64,000 nt of DNA from Rugalucina vietnamica. Lineage: Eukaryota > Mollusca > Bivalvia > Lucinida > Lucinidae. This document shows, piece after piece, positions 34,085 to 44,632 of the stretch. The DNA lies in assembly GCA_964017185.1 (NCBI GenBank), contig OZ024879.1:44275883-44339882 (forward strand), written 5' to 3'. Position 1 is the first letter of the stretch; each line of letters starts with the position of its first letter. A model generated the notes under the pieces. The model was not told where the DNA came from. It did not search any database and saw only the letters and a program-made list of their open reading frames with translations. The translations under genes were made by a program, and so were the position numbers.

Positions 34085-34256
34085 CATGCGCGGATCCAGA
34101 AATTTTCATGAGGTGGGGTCCAACGAAAATGGTAATGTTTGGTCACGGACAAGGGTGGGGGGGGGGTGGACCCCCTGAGAAATTACCTTTTTAGGTAAAA
34201 TTTTCAAATTCCATGGGGGGGGGGGGTCCGGACCCCCGGACCCCCCCCCCCCCTCT
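34085..34256. repeat. G/C homopolymer palindrome element
   Basis: It contains two G-runs of nine to eleven and a core of GGGGGGGGTCCGGACCCC followed by CGGA and a C-run of 14 (34216-34252). The core is self-complementary and could also form G-quadruplex or i-motif structures. Related text lies at 27.04-27.16 kb. Confidence 0.75.
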
Positions 34257-34639
34257 GCCGCCTTATGCTAGAAGATCCGCTTTTTCTTGGGTGTTACTGT
34301 ACTGCATTAAAGGATAAATGTATTTATGGAGGTATCTGAATCTAAATGGTTTACTGGTGACACACCAAATTGACAATCCGTGATCAGGATGGGTTGCGTC
34401 GGGAGGAAAATAAGTACTTGACTCTCACAAGTGATACGAAATCTGACATTTAAGGTAGAGCAGCCAATATAGGGTTAGGCTAAGGTCGTAAATTGTGTTG
34501 AATTGTGACATGTCAGCGGAACCGTAAAAATGATTCCTGACCATAAAAATACCATATAACGAACTGGTTTTCTATTTGTGTACTTGTATATGCAGGTACA
34601 GCAGACAAAGCAAACGAACAAATGATTGAGACATCATAT

Positions 34640-34960
34640 CTGCTTTGCCTACAAGCCGTCAACGCAGTGCCAGAACGCCGTGGAAACGCGATGCGAACGC
34701 CATGGAAACGCAGTGCATACACCAAAAGCGTCGCGCAAGCGCACATAAATCGCCGTGCAAACGCCATGAAATGCCACCCAGAACGCCACAGGAACGCGGT
34801 AGAACACAGTGCGAACTCCGTAGCAATGCACTGGACTAGACGAGGACGCCGTGAGGACGGGGTGAGGACTTCATGGCTTCCTATTCACAAATAATTTTTT
34901 GTTCTTGGGAATTCTGGAAAATTTAAGAACGCCGTGCAAACGCCGCGAGAATTTCCAAGA
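34640..34960. repeat. degenerate AACGCCGTG-type word repeat
   Basis: AACGCCGTGGAAACGC, AACGCCATGGAAACGC, AAACGCCATG, GAACGCCACAGGAACGC and GAACGCCGTGCAAACGCCG recur at short, irregular spacing. It is CpG-rich against an AT-rich background. Open frames across it are repeat artefacts. Confidence 0.7.
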
Positions 34961-34984
34961 GTACAGGGACTTAAAGCAACATTA

Positions 34985-35135
34985 ACCACAATGATTGTGG
35001 CCTAAAGAAATGGATGGGCTGCTTGTGCCTCCAGATAAAGCTTATATGCTACTCACTGACCAGCTGATTACTGCCTTTGAGCCTGCCCAGGAAAAGTGGT
35101 TCAAGTCGAACCATTCATACGTATAAGCGTTTGTG
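34985..35135 (-). repeat. dispersed repeat X, copy 2
   Basis: Reverse-complement match to 25062-25260, including GGGCTGCTTGTGCCTCCAG and CTGCCCAGGAAAAGTGGTT. Confidence 0.75.
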
Positions 35136-35217
35136 GCTTAGTTGGATGGTTATATTTGAAGCACAAATTGGATGTCATGACATCCTCATTTTTTGGTAAA
35201 AGTCTAATAAAATGGGG

Positions 35218-35278
35218 GCCACGTCCCGACATGACCTTTGCTATTGACTGGGATGTTAAGCATCATTTCAAACAAAAA
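35218..35278 (+). mobile_element. SINE family S2, tail fragment
   Basis: CACGTCCCGACATGACCTTT, GACTGGGATGTTAAGCATCA and an AAACAAAAAC end. Confidence 0.7.
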
Positions 35279-35682
35279 CTATAGTAAGGGTTTTGAAAAA
35301 AAAGTATATCTTATGCATTTGCCTTCTGTGTTTGTTGGTGAGTATATAAGGTAAATTGTTGTGTCATGGTATCCCAGGGTGTGTTTCAAATATTTCGGAA
35401 CCACAAATAAATTAAAACATGTGCTTGGACATGCTTAAATGTCGAAATGCGTTGCACTGTGACATCTGGATTTTGTGTATCGAGTCTCGAGGAATAGATA
35501 ATCATATTACGGTATGTTGTGTGAAATTTTAATTTAAAAACGCCAACCACTTTTGCTCTAATTGGATGAAATCCTGGTACATTTCCCAAATTGAAGACCA
35601 AGATGTCCGATAGATTATCCTTAACATGCCTTTGGAAGTCACAATGACCTAGGTCAATATGTATGCTGATGGAAATTTACTT

Positions 35683-35956
35683 CATCAGGATACAATGTCC
35701 GTGAAATGCATTCACCCTTGAACACAATTTAATATAGTAAAACTAGGGCCGAATTAGCCAAGGTCCGAATTGTCCATAATTCTATAGAGGAATACATATT
35801 GTTCTTATTTTTGATCCAAATCATAGATTGTTCTAACGTGTACCCACAATATTTTGAGCAAAAATAAGAAAAATAGCAAGATTTTATTTTCTGAAATTTT
35901 CAGTTTTTACGACTGAAAATCATCTCTGTATATTGCATGGGCAAGATTTCGTAATG
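35683..35956 (-). mobile_element. hairpin MITE family A, copy A7 (decayed)
   Basis: Ends CATCAGGATACAATGTCCGT and TTGCATGGGCAAGATTTCGT...ATG. The GC tip of the hairpin is lost, and the centre retains TTCTAACGTGTACCCACAAT only. Confidence 0.75.
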
Positions 35957-36157
35957 AATGTTTTACTATTGATTCCGTCTCTGTCACTAATAAGCGTAAA
36001 TTTTGCATCTTTGAAACGTAAATTGCTTGTAAACAGCTGTATTTGTATATGCTTTCATTCCTCAAATTCTATAGATGTAACAGAAGGTTTTACGTCTAAC
36101 AAATGCGCAATTGAAGATACCTATGTCTATGTACATGTATCAACTAAAGAATAATTA

Positions 36158-36556
36158 CTATTATTTTTATTCAAAGTGGACAGTAAATAATGAACCCTTT
36201 GTTCATCTTATAACTGATATACTTAATAGTGTTTGGAATCAGAAGATATCGACTATTATTTTTATTCAAAGTGGACAGTAAATAATGAACCCTTTGTTCA
36301 TCTTATAACTGATACAGTATTTTGATTATTTGGCCCCTTTGGGAATTTTAGTCTTTGATTTAGACTACACAGATGTAAATTCTTGAAATTGCAGCAAAAT
36401 GTCTGGCTTTCGCTGCCAGTTTTATAAAGGGTCACTGATGAAGGTTCATTACCCGAAATTGTACAATATGACCCATCTTCTAGCTTTGTACTTTTACTGC
36501 TTCCAAAGGATCTAACAATTATTTTTATGTAATATTGTTTGGAATCAGAAGATATC
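36158..36556 (+). mobile_element. hammerhead-ribozyme repeat, 1.3 tandem units (retrozyme-like)
   Basis: A full unit (36253-36556, about 304 bp) is preceded by a deleted unit of 95 bp. CTATTATTTTTATTCAAAG occurs at 36158 and 36253, and GTTTGGAATCAGAAGATATC at 36231 and 36537. The full unit contains a type I hammerhead at 36429-36474. Non-coding tandem units with hammerheads fit retrozymes, which are non-autonomous retroelements. Confidence 0.75.
36429..36474 (+). ncRNA. type I hammerhead ribozyme
   Basis: Stem I GGGTCA/TGACCC (6 bp), core CTGATGA, stem II GGT/ACC with a mismatched closing pair and loop TCATT, GAAA, a palindromic stem III TTGTACAA, and an A-U-A cleavage triplet before TGACCC. 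All invariant core positions are present. The very short palindromic stem III suggests activity as a dimer, as described for some animal hammerheads. A covarying sister lies at 53827-53872. Confidence 0.8.
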
Positions 36557-37031
36557 CATTTAAAATTTCATAAATTTTCAAAAGCTGAAACTGTTTCATA
36601 ACAGTTACTATTAAACTTCTCATTTCATCACAAGCCCAGCATTATATTATGTTGACTAGTAAAAGAACTAAAAGAAACATAACTGCAATTAGCACATTTT
36701 ATGTAGCATGCAAAATTAATGGTTTGTAGTCGAAGTCAACAATAATTATTTGAAGTCACTTTCAGACGGATCTCTCTTCCTTGTTATAAACCAGTGCTTT
36801 AAGGAAGAAATGTGCCTTTTTCTTGGAGCTAGTTGGATTCAAATCCACAACCTTATAATCCGGAATTTAACACCACTATGCGCCCCTCAAATCAAACATG
36901 AACCATATAACCATCAATACATTCATATTTCCCATTCTTTGAATTCCAGAAGAGCCGTTGATTTGATAAAACAAGTAGCCCAAAGGCAACGATCGCTCAC
37001 CTGAGAGTCAACAAGTACAGTCACTGGACAA

Positions 37032-37033
<2 letters not shown>
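36557..37033. other. no gene recognised
   Basis: Unassigned. The open frame at 36750-37004 has no motif. Confidence 0.45.
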
Positions 37034-37075
<42 letters not shown>

Positions 37076-37970
37076 TAAGATCTGATAAAAATTCAAGAGA
37101 TGCTGGAGTGGCCACAACACTAAACATTGATTTTTTCAAACATTCAAGGGCAGCTAACTCCATAGTCCAGTGTCGAATATGGCTCAAATTTGAACTCATC
37201 CAAAATGTTATAGTTATCCTTGTTACTTCCGAGAATGAAGAAGAGCCGATCAAAATTGAAGGCGCTAGAGTGGCCACAATACAAAATATTGATTTTTCAA
37301 ACACTAAAGGGAAGCTAACTCCGCAGTCAGAGGTCGGATCTGGTCGAAACTCGAACTCATCCGAGATGTTATGGATGTCCTTGCTACTTCCAAGAATAAA
37401 GAAGGTCCGAATAAAATAAAGTCACTAGAGTGGCCACAACACTAAATATTGATTTTTCACACATTCAAGGGCAGATAACTCTGCAATGAATGGTTGAATC
37501 TGGCTGAAATTCGAACTCATCCGAAATGTTATTGCTATCCTTGTTACATCGAAGTATGAAGAAGATCTGATCAAAAGTGAAGGCGCTAGAGTGGCCACAA
37601 CACAAAATAATGATTTTTCAAACACTCAAGGGCAGCTAACTCCACAGTCAGAGGTCGGATCTGGCTGAAATTCGAACACATCCGAGATATTATAGTTTTC
37701 CTTATTACCGGCAAGAATGAAGAAGATCAGAATAAAAATGAAGGCGCTAGAGTGGCCACAACACTAAATATTGATTTTTCAAACACTCAAGGGCAGATAA
37801 CTCCGCAGTGAGAGGTCGGGTCTGGTCGAAATTCGAACTCATCCGAGATGTTATGGATGTTTTTGTTACGTCTAAGAATAAAGAAGATCCGAATAGAAAT
37901 GAAGGCGCTAGAGTGGCTACAACACTAAATATTGATTTTTCACAGTCAAGGACAGATAACTCTGCAGTCA
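37034..37970. repeat. 161-bp tandem array, about 5.5 units, with T-tract
   Basis: A 40-T tract is followed by units marked by GAGTGGCCACAACACTAAA at about 37105, 37268, 37427, 37588, 37749 and 37909. Each unit holds TTGATTTTTCAAACA, CAAGGGCAG-TAACTC, GAACTCATCCGA and GAATGAAGAAGATC. The length multiple keeps open frames on both strands that echo the repeat. These are not genes. Confidence 0.93.
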
Positions 37971-38112
37971 TCGAGGCGGTCCTTACGAGTACCCACAACC
38001 TATGTTTTGGAGCAAAAATAAGAAAAGTAGGTATACCCTTGCAAACGCCAGTTTTGCTATAGAAAAGTGGGGTTTAAGGGGGTATACGTTTCACGGACAT
38101 GTTTTCCTGATG
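37971..38112 (+). mobile_element. hairpin MITE family A, copy A8 (right half)
   Basis: From CGAGGCGGTCCTTACGAGT to ACATGTTTTCCTGATG. The left half is replaced by the 161-bp array. Confidence 0.85.
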
Positions 38113-38284
38113 ATCTGTCCTTGACCTCTCTCTCTCTCTCTGTCTGTTGTATCTACATCACCACCAGCTTTATTTGACCTCTCTCTCCACTCTGTCCTTT
38201 TCTTCTCTACCCACTTCCAGTTCTTCCGCCTAGGCAATTTTACTCATGAAAACAGAACGAAAAGTATATATGTAGAATCGGTGG

Positions 38285-38932
38285 ATCGGGCGTCAGACTC
38301 TATGATGGCCCCGACTTAAAGCTATTCATTTTAGTTGGTTGGGGCCGGAGCTTCTTGTCTGTGGCTTGGCCCACCGGGGTTCAACTGGTGTTTTTCTTTT
38401 GCTCCGGAGTTAGTAGGTTATTCGGCGCCCAGGGATCTCCATCGTCGGGCAGCTTACTGTGAGTCCTTGTTTTTGATTCATCAGGATGCTTATCATGATT
38501 TATTTGTTTGCTCTTGATGATTCATTGACTAGTTAGAGATGCACCACGAGGACCGAAGAACTTACTAAATGTTATGAACCACTGCAGAAGCTGAGGGTGA
38601 GGTTAGGATCCTGTAAAACCGGTTTAAGCCCGCCAGTAACTTTGTGTTACTGATCGTTCCAAGGCGATACTTCTGTGGTGGTTATTTTTGTTTTATGTCT
38701 TGGTGTTTAAATTTTTTGTGCTGTTGGCGCCTTATGTATGTTTTCATATTTTTAATTAAGTTAAGGTAACTGAGTGGCCACCTATTGGGAAAATAGCTGC
38801 TCATTCGGCTTACGATATGTTTCATGGTATAAGTGCCTGGTTGTTAGTTTGGGTTTTTCCCACCTCGGTTTTTGGAGTGGGAATCTCTTTCTGATTGCGC
38901 CTTTTCCTGATCTTTGCCTACTTGTACCTTTT
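38285..38932 (+). mobile_element. PLE 3' region, 5'-truncated
   Basis: It starts within the last RT codons (GTCAGACTCTATGATGGCCC), includes all conserved stems, and ends at CCTACTTGTACC. A CT-rich low-complexity tract precedes it (38126-38215). Confidence 0.9.
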
Positions 38933-39204
38933 TCTTAAGGTTTTAGCGTATGAAAATATTCAAAATATAATCTTGAGGTATCATACTATCCCAACAGTAA
39001 CCGAAAAATGTTCATTGCTATTATAGTATCTTAGTTTTATTTTATTTTTTATTACTGCAGCTGATGTTATGCCGTGTTGCGGCCCTAAAAGTCTCCCCGT
39101 ACATCATCCATAGTGCAGATCATATTTTTCTTTTTTGTGCTTTGAGATCAGCGAGGGTAATCTGAGAAATCAGAAAGTTATGATCGGTGTAGATACATTT
39201 TCTA

Positions 39205-39430
39205 ACCAACGTTTAAAATATTTGGCCCCATTTGGATTATACTAGTCTTTGTATCGACTACCCTGTTGACAGATGCAAATTACAGAAAATTCTCTTTAAC
39301 TCCATGTTGCCAAATCTAAAGGTCTGAAGAGGCTTAAGTAGCCCAAACAGCGATTTGGCTCACATTTCTCATTAATTAATATGTTCACTGCTCTCAAAGG
39401 ATCTCAGTTTTATTTTTGTTTAGTTTCGTC
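39205..39430 (+). repeat. hammerhead-family repeat, ribozyme core lost
   Basis: It aligns with 49895-50110 (ACTAGTCTTTGTATCGACTA, TCCATGTTGCCAAATCTAAA, ATTAATATGTTCACTGCTCT). The catalytic GAAA has become CAAA and stem I is degenerate, so it should not cleave. Confidence 0.8.
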
Positions 39431-40472
39431 TAATCCAGAAAGCTTCATGTGAAATTTGGCTTTGATTGACCAGGTATTGAACATTATGGCCATTTACATG
39501 TATAAAGCCCGGGGACAGGCAGGCTAAACCCTCAAGGGCCATTGTTTTTTCGTAAACATCCTTTCTAACCATTTGCCCATTCCAATCAAGATTTCACATT
39601 GCACAACATTTTACCAGTTTGTTCAACATGCCAAGTTCAAGATTTAAGGATTTTTGGGTTCTAAGGAAGAAGAGTTTCAAAAGTTTGTACTATATACAAA
39701 CATACCTGGTGGCCTTCTTGGTCATATGACCTTTGAAAAATTCTATATAATTTTGCGTTCCTCTTTCAAAGAAGGCTTCACATGTAATTTGGCGTTGACT
39801 GGCCAAGAGGTTTCAGGGGAGATGCTTGAATATTGTTGTCAATGTATGTAGCTATTGGACAGATAGCCCCAAGGAGCCTTTGTTTTCATAAACATAAATT
39901 TTGCCCATTTCCTACATGTTTCTCATAAAATACGTTTGTAACAGTTTTCTCCATTCAAATGCATAGGCGACCTAAGCTGACATTGGACTTCAATAGATCA
40001 AGGCCATCCCAGGGTTATATATACCTTTTTTCCTTTTGCAAGAAAGCTCCATATAAAATTTAGCTTTCATTGTCCAAGCGGTTGAACAAAAGAAAATATC
40101 TGAATATTACACAAATATACATGTATTTAGCCTCGTGACAGGGGAAGACTACCCCGTTTGGCCAAGATGTTTTCATAAAGTACCCGTCTGTCCATGCAAG
40201 CTTTCTCTATTCACTGACATTTTCTTAGTTTCAAATGCATAGGCATCCAAAGTTGACCTTGCCACAAAACAGGTAAACGTCATCCCAGGGTCATGATATA
40301 TATGCACATTGTAGAGCTTTATTCGCCAATGCTTCATGACAGGTTTCATCATCATAGGCCTTCTGGTTCTGGAGAAGAATATTTCTGAATGTTTTTGACG
40401 TTTATAGTACTAGCGGCCATCTTGGTCATGAGAAGTAAATTATTTATATATACTTTTGTTCTCCTTTAGCAA
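39431..40472. repeat. degenerate long-period repeat
   Basis: Blocks resembling TTCAcaTGtAATTTGGCgTTGa and a GGCCAAG..GTT phrase recur near 39448, 39775 and 40044. Phrases such as TTTTCATAAA..CCCATTTCC recur between them. This suggests an old array of about 300-bp units. No gene. Confidence 0.5.
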
Positions 40473-41066
40473 AGATGCTAAATTACCTGTTAATTTTTCT
40501 GTTTGTGTCAATGAAGGCCAAGACAACCTTCCTACGATGTATTGGTTACGTAAGCTTAAAAAAGACAGTATTGGGCTAGATTTATTGCAAATTCTAGTTC
40601 TTGTACTACCACTGAACTTTCAAAGATGTTTACTTTCTGTCTTACTGCTATCAAATCTCATGTCATAAGATACTGTGAGACGGTGTATGAATAAAAATTT
40701 CTGGCGATTTGCTAAGTAAACTCAAGTGTAGAGGGTTCCGTGCGACGAGTTTGTCCACATACGATTTTTCTATTCTGTATACCACATTGCCACATAAACT
40801 GATTAAAGAAAAACTTCTCGATTTGATAGTCTAAGAGTGGACCTTCAAAAGAGCATTAAATACTATGGTTCACTTTATTTGGCCTGCAGTGGCAGAATCG
40901 ATATACACTTTGGTCATGTCAGAATGTATACAATGCCTTATCCTATCTCCTGGATAATATTTATATTAGGTTCGGTACCAGTTATACAGACAAATTGTTG
41001 GAATTCCGATGGTACAAATAATATTGCGCCCCTCTCGTGGCTGATTTGCAAGATATATTTCATAGA

Positions 41067-41562
41067 TTCTCGGGCAGCTTACTCAGTCTGTGAGTCCTGG
41101 TTTTTGATTCATCAGGATGTTTATCATGATTTATTTGTTTGTTCTTGATGATTCATTGACTAGTTAGAGATTCACCACGAGGACCGAATAACTAACTAAA
41201 TGTTATGAACCACTGCAGAAGCTGAGGGTGAGGTTATGGCCATGTAAAACCGGTTTAAGCCCGCCAGTAACTTTGTGTTACTGATCGTTCCAAGTCGATA
41301 CTTCTGTGGTGGTTCTTTTTGTTTTATGTCTTGGTGTTTAAAAAATTTTTGTGCTGTTGGCGCCTTATGTATGTTTTCATATTTTTAGTTAAGTTAAGGT
41401 AACTGAGTGGCCACCTATTGGGAAAATAGCTGCCCATTCGGCTTACGATTGTTTCATGGTATAAGTACCTGATTGTTAGTTTGGTTTTTTCCCACCTCGG
41501 TTTTTGGAGTGGGAATCTTTTTCTGATTGCGCCTTTTCCTGATCTTTGCCTACTTGTACCTT
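41067..41562 (+). mobile_element. PLE 3' fragment nested in a PLE
   Basis: From GGGCAGCTTACTCAGTCTGT to CCTACTTGTACC, inserted within the codons for the RDFMDSLNH block of another PLE. Confidence 0.88.
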
Positions 41563-41604
41563 CTTAACCACGACAATCAAGCTGATGTTAACGATGCCTT
41601 TAAC

Positions 41605-41830
41605 TCATATAAGCCTGACGTCCTTTTTGTGGGACATAGGCAAACATAATAGCCCCAGATGTGATGCCGCAGAACGCGGCGTTCCATCTGGGGCTATTCT
41701 GTTTGCTTGGAGGAAGTTCATCGAAAAAGTGAATAAAAACAAACTTGATGTCCCCCAAAATGAAAGTGGACTCACCCAAATGATAATGTTGGAAAGTCGA
41801 TTCGTCAAATATGGGTTAATTCGACTTTTA
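41605..41830. mobile_element. palindromic insertion in PLE RT
   Basis: Interrupts the RT just before RYLDD. It carries a strong hairpin (AATAGCCCCAGATG / CATCTGGGGCTATT with inner GCCGC/GCGGC, about 41648-41702). Flanking TTAACTC/TTAATTC suggests a 7-bp target duplication. Non-coding. Confidence 0.7.
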
Positions 41831-42440
41831 GGTACCTTGATGACCTTTTGAACATTGGCAATCCTTATTGTAAAGGCATGGTCAAGCAAATTTATCCCCC
41901 TGAACTACAGCTGAATAAAGCCAACACCACAGATACCGAAGCCCCCTTTTTGGATTGCAAATCGATTTGTTTCTTCTAAAATTTATGATAAACGCGATGA
42001 CAGTAAATTTTCCGTTTTTGGATGGTGACGTTCCTCGCCGTGCTTCGTATGGTGTTTACATGTCGCAACTTATTAGCTTTTCTAGAGTCTGCAATAATGT
42101 AGCGGATTTCACTGCGTGAAATAAATGTGTAACAGCCAAAGTTCTCCAGCAGAGCTATCTAAATTTTATCGCAGACACTATGATTTGATTACCAAATTTA
42201 ATGTTGGGCTCAAGACGCTGTATCGTGAGAGCCTTTCGGAACCCGAAATTCGTGATGACTTAGTTTACAAATTTAAGAAACTTATAGGAAGGAATGATTT
42301 TTATTTTCAGTTAAGAAAAATCATAACACGTTACAGACGTATAGGTTATAAATTTAATGTTATGTGACAGTCTGCATGCTTAGCTGTTAACCCAATCATG
42401 GTTGATAACTACGCTGCCTTCTTAATTTGCACGCAGGCGG

Positions 42441-43010
42441 GTCAGGCGTCAGACTCTAGGATGGCGCCGACATAAAGCTATTCATTTTAGTTGGTTCGGG
42501 CCGGAGCTTCTTTTTTTGATGCTTGGCCCACCGGGGTTCAACTGGTGTTTTTCTTTTTCTCAGGGTTTCAGTAAGTTATTCAGCGCTGGGCAGCTTACTG
42601 AATCTGTGGTGTCCTCATTTTTTATTCATCGGGGTGGTTATCATGATTTATTCGTTTGTCCTTCATGGTTCATTGACTTGTTGGAGATTCACCACGAGTA
42701 CCGAACAACTAACTAAATGTTGTGAACCACAGCAGAAGATGAGGGTGAGGTTAGGGTCCGGTTTAAGCCCCCCATTAATTTTATATTACTGATCGTTCCA
42801 AGGTTATATTTCTGTTGAGGTTCTAATTGTTTTGTGTTATGTGCTGTTTGATCCTTATGCACGTTTTTAAAGTTTTAGTTAAGTTTCGGTAATTGAGTGG
42901 GCGCCTAGTGGGAAATAGCTGCTAACTCGACTTACGATATGTTTTACGATTAGTTTTTACCCACTCCTTGGATTGTGGAGTGGGAATTTCTTTTTTGTTT
43001 GCGCATGATT
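42441..43010 (+). mobile_element. diverged PLE 3' region
   Basis: A divergent tail whose terminal stem is a perfect CCCACTCC/GGAGTGGG (about 42960-42985), although the flanking sequence has changed. The end sequence is degenerate. Confidence 0.8.
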
Positions 43011-43039
43011 CAGTATGAAGGAACTTGTCCCCATGTTAT

Positions 43040-44035
43040 GCCATTTTATATCTTTAAACTTCACGCGCCGTGATAATCGCAACATAACGTGACATACGTA
43101 TTAAAACGGGGTCAACACCGTCAAAGACCGTAACGCACTGTAACAAAACGAAACAAAATGTGTTCCGTAGGAAACGGGACGTGACGTGAGACGCTCAAGA
43201 TCCAGATCCGTAGCTTACCGGGCTATTCACTAGCTTCACGTTGCACTACGGACCGCCTCTGAGTTTTACTACGTACTGTTACGTACTGTCACGGTGTATT
43301 ACGTTCAGCACGTTTTATCACGACCCATTACGTTTCTCATTTCCGCCGTGACTGCCGTGGCAGATTTTTAAACTGCCAAAACATTTGCCATGGTGCCCAC
43401 GGTTATCACGGCCTGCTACGTTTGCCTATCCCTATCCCATTCTCTGGCGTTGCGTCACGTTTATCCCGGTTTGATCACGGTTGTCTCAAATGTGGCTGCC
43501 GTGACCGCCGGGAACATAGTGTAAACGCTACATTAACAATAGAGAACATACGCTGCACTATGTCTTGAAGAAGGAATAAAATTCCCTGCATTCTTAATCA
43601 ACTCTGCAGTCGATTGTTGAGGAGCGGGGTTAAAATTATTTCAAAGGACTTATTCTTTGTATTGCATCATGCTTACGTTTCGTCCGTAGTAGACCTTGAC
43701 AGAACAAATAAATAAAAAAAATAATTATAATAATAAAAGACGTGCTACGCCTTGGTCAAAACGCAACTGACCGCATTAGAACGTAACAGGCCGTAATAGA
43801 ACGTGGTAATAATCGTGACAGATCGTTGATAACCGTAAAGTACCGTAGTGCCTCCGTGACACACCGGCTTATAAGTACCACGGTTTGTTACGGATATCGT
43901 AATACAACGTAAGAAGACTTAACAAGACGTGATAGATCTTGACAACAGAGAAAATATGACCAAAATTCCACGGCACGCTACGTTTCGAGCCAACGGGGCT
44001 GCCGTGTCCGCCGGGAACATAGTGTAAACGCAGCA
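43040..44035. repeat. CG-word quasi-periodic block
   Basis: Words such as ACGT, CCGTAA, GTTACG and CGTGAC recur roughly every helical turn, with strand preference switching along the block. CGCCGGGAACATAGTGTAAACG occurs twice (about 43507 and 44002). It is CpG-rich compared with its surroundings. No gene. Confidence 0.6.
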
Positions 44036-44155
44036 TAAGAAACTTCAGTGACATGACATTAACGGAAGATCATCCGTTCGTTCGCATGGAATCAGAAAAC
44101 CTAACTTCCCTCTCAGAAAAAAACAGCTGTTTCTATAGATCCAGACAGAAGTGAC

Positions 44156-44437
44156 ATGAGTTTTTCTGATATCAACGTCACTGTAGAGGATCGTGACACG
44201 CTTACTCAAATACTGGAGCAAATAAAAGAATTATTACCGGCTGTGACTGCTCATCTTTCAGAACATAGTCGCCTTGACGAATGGGTTGCGCTTTTTCAAA
44301 CTCATAAAAGCTGGAGATTTTGATGTCGATCATATCGCCACCCAGTTGTTCTGTGATGTCGTCAAATTCGCACAAGTCGGATACGTTCATTCAGTGCGTT
44401 TCTCTCCAGCGCTAGCGCCTCAGCATGAGACGTCACG
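44156..44437 (+). pseudogene. unknown protein fragment, middle part (one frameshift)
   Basis: ATG at 44156 opens 55 codons (VTVEDRDTLTQILEQIKELL, HSRLDEWVALFQTH). One extra A in the run at 44305-44308 shifts the frame. Dropping it continues AGDFDVDHIATQLFCDVVKF for another 40 codons. The helix-like, well-mixed composition argues for real coding ancestry. I do not know the function. From memory, mollusc and cnidarian proteins of unknown function contain an acidic N-terminus followed by an ILEQIK..LP / IA..LF.DVV region. Confidence 0.5.
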
Positions 44438-44451
44438 GTGACACCTCCATC

Positions 44452-44604
44452 TTACAGCTGTAAACTACCCGCCCCACTGGCACCTCCAATTTCATAAGCC
44501 TCTGTGACTTCTTTTGATGGACCTTCTTCTATTTCGACATGAAATGCCCTGTCGACATTATTTTCTGACTCCTCAATAAACGACACGTCTAAAACATTAT
44601 CCAT
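44452..44604 (-). pseudogene. unknown protein fragment, acidic N-terminus
   Basis: ATG at 44604 (minus), good context, 50 codons: acidic, beginning MDNVLDVSFIEESENN, then FHVEIEEGPSKE and a small GGASGAGS linker, stop at 44452. It lies tail-to-tail with the plus-strand fragment at 44156-44437. The two may be parts of one protein separated by an inversion (inference). Confidence 0.45.
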
Positions 44605-44632
44605 TGTAAGACCTTAAAATGTCGTCTGTCTC

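Larger units (their letters stand above)
40473..42440 (+). pseudogene. Penelope-like RT with two nested insertions
   Basis: The RT can be followed in three pieces: N-terminal (40473-41066; NFSVCVNEGQDNLPTMYWL onward), MDSLNHDNQAD-like onward (41563-41604), and RYLDD region to C-terminus (41830-42440). Between them sit a 496-bp PLE 3' fragment and a 225-bp palindromic insertion. Multiple frameshifts, stops and small deletions show a long-dead copy. The pieces are collinear with the 2.88-4.63 kb copy. Confidence 0.85.
35619..44632 (+). repeat. 9-kb duplicated block, unit 1
   Basis: It matches 54996-64000 base for base apart from a handful of changes: T-tract 40 versus 29, a CT unit, one T near 39135, a G/T change near 37815, one A near 43943 and a G/T change near 44497. 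The left junction is sharp: upstream sequences are unrelated beyond CC. The right limit is unknown because the second copy reaches the window edge. Confidence 0.97.

Noticed and set aside
37095-37970. CRISPR-like regular spacing
   Set aside because: The units are contiguous 161-bp tandem repeats without unique spacers, in animal DNA.
37034-37998. Several open frames of 60-100 codons on both strands
   Set aside because: They are translations of the 161-bp tandem repeat.
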